Source: Alphaproteobacteria bacterium (GTDB lineage Bacteria; Pseudomonadota; Alphaproteobacteria; SHVZ01). From it: 55,748 bases of DNA. Where the stretch lies: contig VGEN01000008.1 of NCBI GenBank assembly GCA_016869285.1, positions 1-55,748 of the forward strand, read 5' to 3'. Numbering within the stretch: position 1 is the stretch's first letter; each line of letters starts with the position of its first letter. Made by a program: the position numbers and the translations under genes. Of the stretch, positions 1 to 7,258 are shown piece after piece. The notes beneath the pieces were generated by a model that saw nothing but the letters and a program-made list of their open reading frames with translations, did not search any database and was not told where the DNA came from.

Positions 1-128
1 AGATCGAGCGCTTCGGAGGGGTCACGGTTGGACGCGTGACGCGACCCCCGCAATTCCAATCTTTCTCAACGCGATCAATGCGCTGAACGCTAACAGGGGT
101 GGGGTCGTTGTTGCGCGCGATTTTGCAG

Positions 129-320
129 TCATGCGGTCCGCGCCTGTCGTTTGCTGGTGAACTTGCGAAGGAAAACGACGAGGTCCGTCGGGCTCGGGGC
201 GATGGCGGCACGGCGAAGGGCCTCGGCTTCGGTCTCGCCCTCGTAGGTCAGGACCACATGAAGCGCTGCCGCGCCGGTCGCTTGGCGCTCGAGCTGGCGA
301 ATGCGTGGGCCGAGCCTCAT
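129..320 (-). CDS. Small hypothetical protein (63 aa)
   Basis: I do not recognise this family. The minus-strand ATG at 320 is preceded by a good ribosome binding site (AGGAG about 7 bases upstream), and no in-frame start exists between it and the upstream stop. The product has an Arg-rich N-terminal half, a strand-like LHVVLTYEGE segment near residue 20, and a hydrophobic VVFLRKF segment near the C-terminus. It lies alone in a region with no other convincing gene. It may be a real small protein or the tail of a decayed gene; the good RBS is the main argument in its favour. Confidence 0.35.
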   Translation of the reverse strand: MRLGPRIRQLERQATGAAALHVVLTYEGETEAEALRRAAIAPSPTDLVVFLRKFTSKRQARTA

Positions 321-578
321 GGCGAGCTCCTGCCGAAGTCGGGCGAGTGAGGTGCGCCGGTCATCGCCACTCCTGCCGAGGAGTCAGCGAGCGCATTCCT
401 TGCCCTCCGGGTCATCGGCTGCGCGGTAGTGAGCTCGCCAGCCGCCGGGCAAGCGCGGTCACGCTCATGATCCCACCACGGCGACCGCTTCCTGCCCTCA
501 TAGGGACTCGCTAGGTGTCGTTGCTATGAAGGTTGTTCATCGAGGGATGGGCAGTAGAGCTGAGCTTACCACACCGAG
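321..578. other. Intergenic stretch with no gene I can support
   Basis: Only very short ORFs are present. A minus-strand 18-codon ORF and fragments in other frames give no recognisable product. I see no repeat, RNA gene or phage signature. It may hold decayed coding DNA, because short Arg/Ala-rich ORF pieces follow one another on the minus strand, but this cannot be shown by eye. Confidence 0.4.
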
Positions 579-603
579 GTATACTCACCTGAAGCTGGAG
601 GAG
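579..603 (+). promoter_or_regulatory. Putative -10 box and RBS of the dapC-type gene
   Basis: TATACT at 580-585 is a good match to a sigma-70 -10 hexamer, but no convincing -35 box lies 16-18 bases upstream. GGAGGAG at 597-603 is a strong Shine-Dalgarno sequence 4 bases before the ATG at 608 and 7 before the ATG at 611. Confidence 0.4.
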
Positions 604-607
604 ACGC

Positions 608-1804
608 ATGATGGCGAACGCGCGGCTGGAGGGGCTTCGCGACTATCCGTTCGAGCGCCTGGCGAAGCTGCTCGCGAACGTCACGCCGCGCGGCAACACG
701 CCCCCGATCAACCTCTCGATCGGCGAGCCGCAGCATCAGCCCCCGGCCTTCCTGCACCAGATCGTCAGCCGCAACGGCGATACCTGGAACCGCTATCCGC
801 CGCAGAGCGGCACGCCGGACTTCAAGCGCGCCGCGGCTGACTGGCTCGATCGGCGTTACGAGCTGCCGCAGGGCATGATCGACCCCGACACCATGATCGT
901 CGCCTGCGCCGGCACACGCGAAGGTCTCTACATGGCGGCGACAGTGGCGATCTCGCCGGCTCAGGATGGCGGGCCGAAGCCGCTCGCGCTGATGCCGAAC
1001 CCGGTCTATCAGGTCTATGTCGGCGCCTCGACCCTCGCCGGCGCCGAGCCGGTCTATCTGCCGGCGACGGCGGCCAACGGTTTCCTTCCGGATCTCGATG
1101 CGATCTCCGCCGACGTGCTGTCACGCACGCAGATCATGTATCTTTGCACGCCGAGCAACCCGCAGGGCGCAGTCGCCAGTCTCGCTTATCTCGAGAAGGC
1201 GCTGCGCTTGGCGCGTCAGCACGACTTCGTGCTGGTCTCCGACGAATGCTACGGCGAGGTCTATTCGACGGATGCGGTGCCGGTCGGTGCGCTCCAGGCC
1301 GCCGCTTCGCTCGGTGGCTCCCTGGACAACCTGATGGTCTTCCACACGCTTTCGAAGCGCTCGAGCGCACCAGGGCTCCGCTCGGGCTTCGGCGTCGGTG
1401 CGCCGTCGCTGACCGCGCTGATGGTGAGGCTCCGCAGCTATGCCTGCGCCGCGACCCCGCTTTCGACGCTGGAGGCGGCGGCGGCGCTCTGGCGCGACGA
1501 CGCGCATGTCGCCGCGACCCGCGCGCTCTACCGCCGCAAGTTCGACGACGCCGAGCGCATTCTTGCCAAGCGCTTCGGCTTCTACCGGCCAGCCGGCGGC
1601 TTCTATCTCTGGCTCGATGTCGGCGATGGCGAGGCGGCGACGCGGAAGCTCTGGGAGGTCGGCGTCAGGGTGCTGCCCGGCGGCTACCTGACGCGGCCCG
1701 AGCCGGACGGCACCAACCTCGGGGCGCCCTACATCCGCGTCGCCCTGGTCGGCGAAGTCGAGGCGACCGAGGAGGCCCTCCATCGCATCGCCCGTACGCT
1801 CTAA
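608..1804 (+). CDS. dapC: Succinyldiaminopimelate/LL-DAP-type aminotransferase (class I/II, PLP)
   Basis: This is a fold-type I PLP aminotransferase of 398 residues, the usual length for the DapC group. That group transaminates N-succinyl-2-amino-6-ketopimelate in the lysine/meso-diaminopimelate pathway in the cytosol. The PLP lysine is Lys250 in HTLSKRSSAPGLRSGF, a context characteristic of DapC-like enzymes. The CTPSNPQG motif (about 180-187) supplies the conserved Asn, and SDECYGEVY (about 213-221) the Asp and Tyr that contact the cofactor. The C-terminal Arg that binds the substrate carboxylate is in PYIRVAL. Two ATGs stand in tandem (608, 611) and the RBS suits 611 slightly better. The gene is monocistronic by appearance and is followed by a hairpin. 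Family membership is secure; the exact substrate is inferred from the DapC-like active-site motif. Confidence 0.85.
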   Translation: MMANARLEGLRDYPFERLAKLLANVTPRGNTPPINLSIGEPQHQPPAFLHQIVSRNGDTWNRYPPQSGTPDFKRAAADWLDRRYELPQGMIDPDTMIVACAGTREGLYMAATVAISPAQDGGPKPLALMPNPVYQVYVGASTLAGAEPVYLPATAANGFLPDLDAISADVLSRTQIMYLCTPSNPQGAVASLAYLEKALRLARQHDFVLVSDECYGEVYSTDAVPVGALQAAASLGGSLDNLMVFHTLSKRSSAPGLRSGFGVGAPSLTALMVRLRSYACAATPLSTLEAAAALWRDDAHVAATRALYRRKFDDAERILAKRFGFYRPAGGFYLWLDVGDGEAATRKLWEVGVRVLPGGYLTRPEPDGTNLGAPYIRVALVGEVEATEEALHRIARTL

Positions 1805-1811
1805 CCAATAA

Positions 1812-1846
1812 GGCGTCTGCCGTCCCAAGACGCCCGGCCGCTTTTT
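1812..1846 (+). terminator. Terminator-like hairpin after dapC
   Basis: GGCGTCT (1812-1818) pairs perfectly with AGACGCC (1828-1834) across a 9-base loop. A run of five T follows at about 1842-1846, seven bases after the stem. The gap before the T run makes it a weaker intrinsic terminator than the one at 17576. Confidence 0.5.
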
Positions 1847-1870
1847 AAAGCCTGTGAGCTTGGTCACGAA

Positions 1871-1892
1871 TTGGTAACCACCCTCCGGCCAT
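1871..1892 (+). promoter_or_regulatory. Possible promoter for the small ORF at 1913
   Basis: TTGGTA (1871-1876) and TACTAT (about 1892-1897) resemble -35 and -10 hexamers, with a spacer of about 15 bases, a little short. A GGAGG sequence follows at 1902-1906. The elements are individually plausible but unproven. Confidence 0.25.
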
Positions 1893-1912
1893 ACTATAGG
1901 CGGAGGTTGGCG

Positions 1913-2089
1913 ATGACGCGGCGGCATACAATTCTGGCATCTCTCTTGGCAGCGGCGGCGGACATCCGTCGACGCGTCCGACGCCGGCTCGCAGCGGCCG
2001 CCTATCGCCCGGAACTCCACTACATGCGCGGACCCGGACCGAAGTGCTGGGAGAAGCAGGCCGCGGGCGGTGAGCTCGCTGCACGCTGA
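1913..2089 (+). CDS. Hypothetical small basic protein (58 aa)
   Basis: I do not recognise this protein. The ATG at 1913 has a strong GGAGG (1902-1906) six bases upstream and promoter-like hexamers before that. The product is Arg/Ala-rich: a predicted helix in the first 30 residues (LASLLAAAADIRRR then VRRRLAAAAYR), then HYMRGPGPKCWEKQ with a single Cys. It sits alone between the dapC hairpin and the livG gene. A longer reading from a GTG or ATG at 1871 is possible but less well supported. It may be a small nucleic-acid-binding or membrane-active protein, but nothing in the sequence establishes a function. Confidence 0.4.
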   Translation: MTRRHTILASLLAAAADIRRRVRRRLAAAAYRPELHYMRGPGPKCWEKQAAGGELAAR

Positions 2090-2229
2090 GCGCGTCCCGG
2101 TGTCGGGAACGCCTCCGATTCAAGGCTAGACAGAGCCGTAGGACGCACTTCCCGGCACTTTCCGCTATTGGCCGGGTCCGAAGCCGTGCTTGACTGCCCT
2201 CGAAAGCGAATCTGCGGTCGGGGTAGGGC
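2090..2229. other. Leader region of the liv operon
   Basis: No ORF of note is present. TTGACT at about 2189 could be a -35 hexamer, but no clear -10 follows. GGGGTAGGG just before 2230 is the likely RBS of livG. No riboswitch or operator is recognisable. Confidence 0.35.
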
Positions 2230-2988
2230 TTGTTGACGCTCAGGGGCGTCGTCAAAACCTTCGGCAATCTGAGGGCGGTCGATGGCGTCGACCTGGAGAT
2301 CGCCGCCAATCGGATTACCGGGGTGATCGGGCCGAACGGCGCCGGCAAGACGACATTGTTCAATCTGATCGCGGGGTCGTTCAAGCCCGATGCGGGTGAG
2401 ATCGTCTTCTCCGGCGTGAGGATCGACGGCGTCACGCCTGATCGCATCTTCCGCCAGGGTCTCGCGCGGACCTTCCAGATTCCGCGGCCTTTTCCCCAGA
2501 TGACCGTGCTCGAGAACGCAATGCTGGTTTCGCTGAACCAGACCGGCGAGCGTTTCTGGACCAACTGGTGGCGGTCAGGTCGCGTCGCGTACGAGGAGAG
2601 GGCGGGACGCGAGCGCGCCGTCGAGGTTCTACGGTTCTGCGGCCTCGGCGGCCATCTCGGTCACATGGCGGGCGCGCTCTCCGGCGGCCAGCAGAAGCTG
2701 CTGGAGCTCGCGCGGGTCCTGATGATCGAGCCGAAGATGATCCTGCTCGACGAGCCCGCTGCCGGCGTCAACCCGGCGCTGATGGAGCATCTGGTCGAGA
2801 AGATCCAGGCACTCCATGCCCAGGGCGTCACCTTCCTGATCATCGAGCACAACATGGATCTGGTCATGCGCCTCTGCCATCCGATCGTGGTGATGGCCCA
2901 GGGCAAGGTGATCCTCGAGGGAGCACCTGAGGAGATCCAGCGCCACCCCGAGGTGATCGACGCCTATCTGGGCCAGGCACAGGCGTGA
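2230..2988 (+). CDS. livG: Branched-chain amino acid ABC transporter ATP-binding protein LivG
   Basis: This is one of two cytoplasmic ATPases of a HAAT-family importer, at 252 residues the normal size. Walker A is GPNGAGKTT (34-42), the signature is LSGGQQK, Walker B is MILLDEPAAGVNP, and the switch His lies in IIEHNM. The Q-loop region has the long FARTFQIPRPFPQMTVLENAM-like stretch typical of LivG rather than LivF. The start is TTG at 2230 or 2233, chosen because the protein then begins a few residues before the first strand and follows a GGGGTAGGG-like RBS; no ATG is suitably placed. It overlaps livF by 4 bases (GTGA), so translation is probably coupled. The actual substrate could be an amino acid, amide or other small metabolite. 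Confidence 0.9.
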   Translation: MLTLRGVVKTFGNLRAVDGVDLEIAANRITGVIGPNGAGKTTLFNLIAGSFKPDAGEIVFSGVRIDGVTPDRIFRQGLARTFQIPRPFPQMTVLENAMLVSLNQTGERFWTNWWRSGRVAYEERAGRERAVEVLRFCGLGGHLGHMAGALSGGQQKLLELARVLMIEPKMILLDEPAAGVNPALMEHLVEKIQALHAQGVTFLIIEHNMDLVMRLCHPIVVMAQGKVILEGAPEEIQRHPEVIDAYLGQAQA

Positions 2989-3710
2989 CGCAGCCGATCC
3001 TCATCGCCCGTGACGTGGTTGCCGGCTATGTACCGGGCCTCCCCATCGTGCATGGGGTATCTGCCGACATCGCGCCGGGCGAGATCGTCACCATCATCGG
3101 GCCGAACGGCGCCGGAAAGTCGACCTTCGTGAAGGCCCTGGTCGGCCTGCTTCCGATCGAGAGGGGGCAGGTCAGCTTGAGCGGTCGCGACGTTACCGGT
3201 CGTCCGGCGGACAAGTTGGTCGCTGACGGGATCGCCTTCGTGCCGCAGACAGCCAACATCTTCGCCTCCCTGACCATTCACGAGAACCTCGTGGTCGGAG
3301 GCCATACGGTACGCGGCGAGCTCAAGCCGCACCTCGATCGCGCCTATGCGATGTTCCCGGAGCTGGCGGCCAAGCGCCACCAGCGCGGCCGTGTGCTTTC
3401 GGGAGGCCAGCGTCAGATGCTGGCGATCGCGCGGGCGCTGATGACCGATCCATCAGTGGTCGTGCTCGACGAGCCGACCGCCGGCCTGGCGCCCAAGGTG
3501 GTGGGCGAGGTCTTCGCCGAGCTTCGCCGGCTGGCGACGACGGGCGTCGCGATCCTGATGGTCGAGCAGAATGCGCGCGCGGCGCTCGCTGTGTCCGATC
3601 GCGGCTGCGTGCTGGCCGAAGGGCGGAACCGCGCCGGCGGGCGCGCGGCCGATCTTCTCGCCGACGCCGTCCTCGCCGAGGCCTTCCTCGGTGGAAGGAA
3701 GGCGCAATGA
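2985..3710 (+). CDS. livF: Branched-chain amino acid ABC transporter ATP-binding protein LivF
   Basis: This is the second ATPase of the importer, 241 residues. It has Walker A GPNGAGKST near residue 39, the signature LSGGQRQM, Walker B VVVLDEPTAGLAP and the switch segment MVEQNAR, where Gln precedes Asn as in most LivF proteins. The GTG start at 2985 overlaps the livG stop by 4 bases. The C-terminal end overlaps the start of livH by 4 bases (ATGA), so the first four genes form a tightly coupled unit. It should form a heterodimer with LivG on the inner face of the membrane and energise LivH/LivM. Confidence 0.9.
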   Translation: MTQPILIARDVVAGYVPGLPIVHGVSADIAPGEIVTIIGPNGAGKSTFVKALVGLLPIERGQVSLSGRDVTGRPADKLVADGIAFVPQTANIFASLTIHENLVVGGHTVRGELKPHLDRAYAMFPELAAKRHQRGRVLSGGQRQMLAIARALMTDPSVVVLDEPTAGLAPKVVGEVFAELRRLATTGVAILMVEQNARAALAVSDRGCVLAEGRNRAGGRAADLLADAVLAEAFLGGRKAQ

Positions 3711-4606
3711 TGCTGGCGCAGTCGATTGCCGATGGCATCCTGACCGGCGCGATCATCGCGCTCGGCGCGATCGGGGTTTCCTTCGGTCTGCAGATCCTCA
3801 AATTTGCCAACTTCGCGCATTCCGAGCTGCTGACCTGGGGCGCCTATCTCGCGCTGGTCTTCGTCGCCTTCGCCGGTCCCGGCACGCCGACGGCGGAGCT
3901 CTCTTTCGGCTGGCAGATGATGGCAGCAATGGCGCTGGCCGCCTTGCTGACCGGCTGCCTTGCCTGGCTCGTCGATCTCCTGATCTTCCGGCGCCTCAGA
4001 CGCACCGGCGCGCATCCGATGTCGCTGGTCTTCGCCGCCTTCGGCGCCGCCCTGATCATGCGGCATGTCGTCGTGATGATCTGGGGCCACGGCACCCACT
4101 TCTATACGCGCGAGCTGCAGATCGCGCTCGAGGTGCTGCCGGGCGTGCGCATGCTGCCCGATCAGATCTTCATCCTCGGCCTCACGCTCGCCATCGTCGT
4201 CGCGCTCCACCTCTACCTGACCTACAGCCGGACCGGCATTGCGATGCGCGCGATGGCCGAGAGCCCCTCGCTGGCACGCGCCTGCGGTATCGAGGTCGAG
4301 AGCGTGATCCGCTGGACCTGGATTCTCTCCGGCGCGCTGGCGGCGACGGCCGGCGTCTTCCTCGGCCTCACCCCTCAGCTTCACCCGGAGATGGGCTTCA
4401 GCCTGCTGCTCGCGCTCTTCGCCGCCTCGATCCTCGGTGGCACGGGATCGCTGGCCGGTGCGGTGGTCGGCGGTCTTCTGGTCGGGCTCGCCGAGAACCT
4501 CTCGGTCCTCTTTATCGGCTCCGGCTACAAGACGGCGATGCCCTTCCTCGTCCTGCTGCTTGTTCTCTTCTTCCGTCCGCAGGGTTTGTTCGGAGAGAAG
4601 ACGTGA
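3707..4606 (+). CDS. livH: Branched-chain amino acid ABC transporter permease LivH
   Basis: This inner-membrane permease has 299 residues and about eight hydrophobic segments. The N-terminus GAIIALGAIGVSFGLQILKFANFAHSE is the family hallmark: the NFAHGE-like motif here reads NFAHSE. The conserved cytoplasmic EAA-like loop that contacts the ATPases is TGIAMRAMAESPSLARACGI, about residues 178-197. The C-terminus VLFFRPQGLFGEKT matches the usual LivH end. The ATG at 3707 overlaps the livF stop. A GTGA overlap at 4603-4606 joins it to livM. Confidence 0.9.
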   Translation: MMLAQSIADGILTGAIIALGAIGVSFGLQILKFANFAHSELLTWGAYLALVFVAFAGPGTPTAELSFGWQMMAAMALAALLTGCLAWLVDLLIFRRLRRTGAHPMSLVFAAFGAALIMRHVVVMIWGHGTHFYTRELQIALEVLPGVRMLPDQIFILGLTLAIVVALHLYLTYSRTGIAMRAMAESPSLARACGIEVESVIRWTWILSGALAATAGVFLGLTPQLHPEMGFSLLLALFAASILGGTGSLAGAVVGGLLVGLAENLSVLFIGSGYKTAMPFLVLLLVLFFRPQGLFGEKT

Positions 4607-5550
4607 TCGGCGTCTTCTCCTATCTCGTCTTCTTCGCCTGCATCGTGCTGATCCTCGGCGTGATGGCGCTCGGCCTCAATCTGCAATGGGGCTACACCGG
4701 CCTCTTCAACGCCGGGATCGTAGGCTTCTATGCGATCGGGGCATACGCACACGCGATCCTGGTGACGGCGCCGCGGCCTGACCTGATCGGGAATTTCGGC
4801 CTGCCCTGGATCGTCGGGATTGTCGGAGCGATGGCGGCCAGCGCACTTGCTGCCTGGATCGTCGGGCTTGCGACGATAAGGTTGCGCGGCGACTACCTCG
4901 CCATCGCCACCTTCGGCATCGCCACCACCATCCAGCTCGTGACGCTGAACTGGGACGGCCTGACCGGAGGCGCGCAGGGCCTGCCGGCGATACCGCGCCC
5001 TCTCTCGGCCTGGTTCGGAAGCCCGCTCGGCTTCAACCTCTTCTATCTGGGCCTCCTGATCGCCGTGGTCGGCTTGGTCTACTGGGCGCTCGAGCGGATA
5101 CTGAGGTCGCCCTGGGGACGCGTGCTGAAGGCGATCCGCGAGGATGAGACCGCGGCGATCGCTCTTGGCAAGAGCGCACGCCGCTTCCGCCTTGAGGCCT
5201 TCGTGCTCGGCTCGACGCTGATGGGGCTCGCCGGCGCGCTCTATGTCGGCTTCATCGGCTTCGTCAGCCCCTTCGACTTCCTGCCGATCCTGACATTCCA
5301 GATCTGGGCGATGGTGATCGTCGGCGGCAGCGGTAACAACAAGGGGGCGCTGCTCGGCGCGCTTGTTATCTGGGGGATCTGGGCGGCCTCGGGCGTCCTC
5401 ATCGCGAAGCTGGTGCCGCCGGCCTATGCCGCCCAAGGCGGCGCCGTCCAGGTGATCCTGATCGGCCTTCTTCTCGTTGCTTCGCTGCTGTTCCGGCCGC
5501 GCGGACTGATCGGCGAGGTTCCAGTAGTCTCGCGCCACGCCGACGACTAA
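4603..5550 (+). CDS. livM: Branched-chain amino acid ABC transporter permease LivM
   Basis: This is the second permease, 315 residues from the GTG at 4603. I chose this start because it overlaps the livH stop by 4 bases like the other junctions, and the first membrane segment begins directly after it. The open frame continues far upstream, but that part is antisense-like shadow over livF and livH. The LGLNLQWGYTGLFNAG motif (about 20-35) is diagnostic of LivM. The loop WGRVLKAIREDETAAIALGK (about 169-188) is the ATPase-contact region, and GGSGNNKGALLGA lies before the last segments. The product pairs with LivH to form the channel. Confidence 0.9.
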   Translation: MIGVFSYLVFFACIVLILGVMALGLNLQWGYTGLFNAGIVGFYAIGAYAHAILVTAPRPDLIGNFGLPWIVGIVGAMAASALAAWIVGLATIRLRGDYLAIATFGIATTIQLVTLNWDGLTGGAQGLPAIPRPLSAWFGSPLGFNLFYLGLLIAVVGLVYWALERILRSPWGRVLKAIREDETAAIALGKSARRFRLEAFVLGSTLMGLAGALYVGFIGFVSPFDFLPILTFQIWAMVIVGGSGNNKGALLGALVIWGIWAASGVLIAKLVPPAYAAQGGAVQVILIGLLLVASLLFRPRGLIGEVPVVSRHADD

Positions 5551-5592
5551 GCTTCCCCTATAAGAACGGTGTCCTACAGGGAGACTCGTGTC

Positions 5593-6852
5593 ATGAGGAA
5601 ATGGATTGCGCTTTCGGCTGTCCTGGTTGCGGCGGCCGTGCTTGCGCCCTCGGATGCTGCGGCGCAGGCTAGCTGCCCGGTGAAGATCGGCGGCGTGCTG
5701 CCGCTGACCGGATCGATGGGGCCGATCACCAAGAAGATCGCCGAGAGCGCTCAGCTCGCGGTCGAGCACATCAATGCCGGCGGTGGCGTCAAGGGCTGCC
5801 CGGTGCAGTTCATCCTGCGCGACGATCAGGGTCAGCCGACGGTCGGCGTCGACGCCGCAAAGTACCTGGTCGAGGTCGAGCGCGTACAGGCCTTCACCGG
5901 CACGATCTCTTCCGGCGTCACCGGTCCGATCATCTCCTCGATCACGGCGCCGTCCAAGGTCGTGCAGATCAGCTGCTGCTCGACCGCGACGCCGTTCACG
6001 CTCGATGGCCGCAGCCAGGGCTACTTCTTCCGCACGTTGCCGACCAGCAAGACCCAGGCGGTCGCGACTGCGAGCGAGATGGCGCGACGCGGGCTCAAGC
6101 GGACCGCGATCATCTACGTCAACACCGATTTCGGCCAGGATATGACCCGCTTCGTCAAGCTGGCCCTGCCGAAGCTCGGCGGCGACATCGTCGCCGAGGT
6201 GCCGTACACCGACAACCAGCCGAGCTACCGCGCCGAAGTCACCAAGGCGCTGGCCGAGAAGCCCGAGTCGCTGCTCCTGATCGGCTTCCCCAAGGACGCC
6301 GTCACCATCGTGCGCGAGTGGCTGTCGCTCGGCGGCACGCAGAAGATCGCGCTCAACAACTCGATGCGGGTGAAGGACTTCGTCGACGGCGTCGGCGGGC
6401 GCTTCCTCAACGAGTCCTTCGGCATGGACAACGCCCAGGTTGCCGGGCCGACGGTCGACGCCTTCAACAAGGCCTTCGAGGACAAGTACAAGTACGACAG
6501 CAAAGGCCCCGGCGTGCACACCCAGTACGACGCCATGATGGTGCTGGGGCTCGCTATGAACATCGCCAAGGACCTGACCGGTCCGTCGATCAAGGACGCG
6601 GTGCGTCAGGTCCACGCGGCCGGCGGCGCCACTGTCGGCACCGGGCCCGAGGAGTACAAGAAGGCGCTCGAGCTGATCAAAGCCGGCAAGCCGATCAAGT
6701 ACCACGGCGCCACCGGGCCGATCGAATTCGACGCCAATGGCGACGTCACCGGGCCGGCGCTGGTGTGGAAGATCGTGAACGGCGAGATCGTCACCGATCA
6801 CGTCATTTCGATCGACCAGATGCAGGCGCTGTTCAAGAAGATCGACGGCTGA
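5593..6852 (+). CDS. Branched-chain amino acid-type ABC transporter substrate-binding protein
   Basis: This is a periplasmic ligand-binding protein of the Peripla_BP_6 (LivJ/LivK) family, 419 residues from the ATG at 5593. A GTG at 5569 would add eight residues before the signal peptide and is less likely. The signal peptide is MRKWIALSAVLVAAAVLAP..., with cleavage probably after AAAQA near residue 26. The mature start CPVKIGGVLPLTGSMG and the following INAGGGVKGCPV and SSGVTGPI segments are typical of lobe 1 of this fold. It is the last gene of the importer and is followed by a strong hairpin. The ligand cannot be read from sequence. Adjacent aldo/keto reductases hint that it may not be a simple amino acid; that is inference. 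Confidence 0.88.
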   Translation: MRKWIALSAVLVAAAVLAPSDAAAQASCPVKIGGVLPLTGSMGPITKKIAESAQLAVEHINAGGGVKGCPVQFILRDDQGQPTVGVDAAKYLVEVERVQAFTGTISSGVTGPIISSITAPSKVVQISCCSTATPFTLDGRSQGYFFRTLPTSKTQAVATASEMARRGLKRTAIIYVNTDFGQDMTRFVKLALPKLGGDIVAEVPYTDNQPSYRAEVTKALAEKPESLLLIGFPKDAVTIVREWLSLGGTQKIALNNSMRVKDFVDGVGGRFLNESFGMDNAQVAGPTVDAFNKAFEDKYKYDSKGPGVHTQYDAMMVLGLAMNIAKDLTGPSIKDAVRQVHAAGGATVGTGPEEYKKALELIKAGKPIKYHGATGPIEFDANGDVTGPALVWKIVNGEIVTDHVISIDQMQALFKKIDG

Positions 6853-6857
6853 CGCGG

Positions 6858-6893
6858 AGGGGCTGGCCGGTGTGTAACCCGGCCAGCCCTCTC
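6858..6893 (+). terminator. Strong hairpin after the liv operon
   Basis: GGGCTGGCCGG (6860-6870) pairs perfectly with CCGGCCAGCCC (6879-6889) across an 8-base loop. There is no T run, so it could be a terminator, a 3'-end stabiliser or an attenuating element. It separates the binding-protein gene from the next start at 6910, whose AAGGGGG RBS lies at about 6897-6903. Confidence 0.55.
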
Positions 6894-6909
6894 GCCAAGG
6901 GGGCATTCC

Positions 6910-7257
6910 GTGAGCGACGACCGCTTCGAGCTCTATGACCTCAAGGTCGAGGTCGTGGCGCCGCCGGACGCCCGCGTCTTCTGCGGCGCCAAGGTCGGCG
7001 ACTTCTTCGAGCTGCGCGGCGAGATGCTGCACCTTCCGCCCGGCCAGGGTTTCTCCATCTACTCGCTGGCGGCCCTGCTGCCGCTTCTCCCGGCGAAGCA
7101 GCGTCAGACCCATCCGAACGACTGGATGTCGACCGATGCCGAGGTCGCCTGCCCGGACCCGAACTGCCCGACGCGCTTTCGCATCACCCGTACGGGTAAG
7201 CGCAGCTTCGCGCACGCGGAGGTGACGGCCGTCCCGCTCGACGAAAAGAAAACCTGA
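6910..7257 (+). CDS. TIGR04076 family protein
   Basis: This small protein of 115 residues matches the TIGR04076 pattern: an N-terminal strand (LYDLKVEVV), a Cys early in the chain (FCGAKVGDFFELRGEML), a SIYSLAALLPLLPAKQR segment, and a C-terminal CPDPNCPTRFRI motif (Cys-x4-Cys, about residues 82-87). The family has no established function; its conserved cysteines could bind metal. The GTG at 6910 follows an AAGGGGG RBS. The next gene starts one base after its stop, so it is co-transcribed with the two aldo/keto reductases. TIGR04076 genes often sit beside oxidoreductases, which fits here. Confidence 0.7.
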   Translation: MSDDRFELYDLKVEVVAPPDARVFCGAKVGDFFELRGEMLHLPPGQGFSIYSLAALLPLLPAKQRQTHPNDWMSTDAEVACPDPNCPTRFRITRTGKRSFAHAEVTAVPLDEKKT

Positions 7258-7258
7258 C

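Noticed and set aside
3571..4602. Upstream extension of the livM frame
   Set aside because: The extra residues overlie livF and livH and are Arg-rich nonsense; GTG at 4603 gives the family's N-terminus and the same 4-base overlap as its neighbours.
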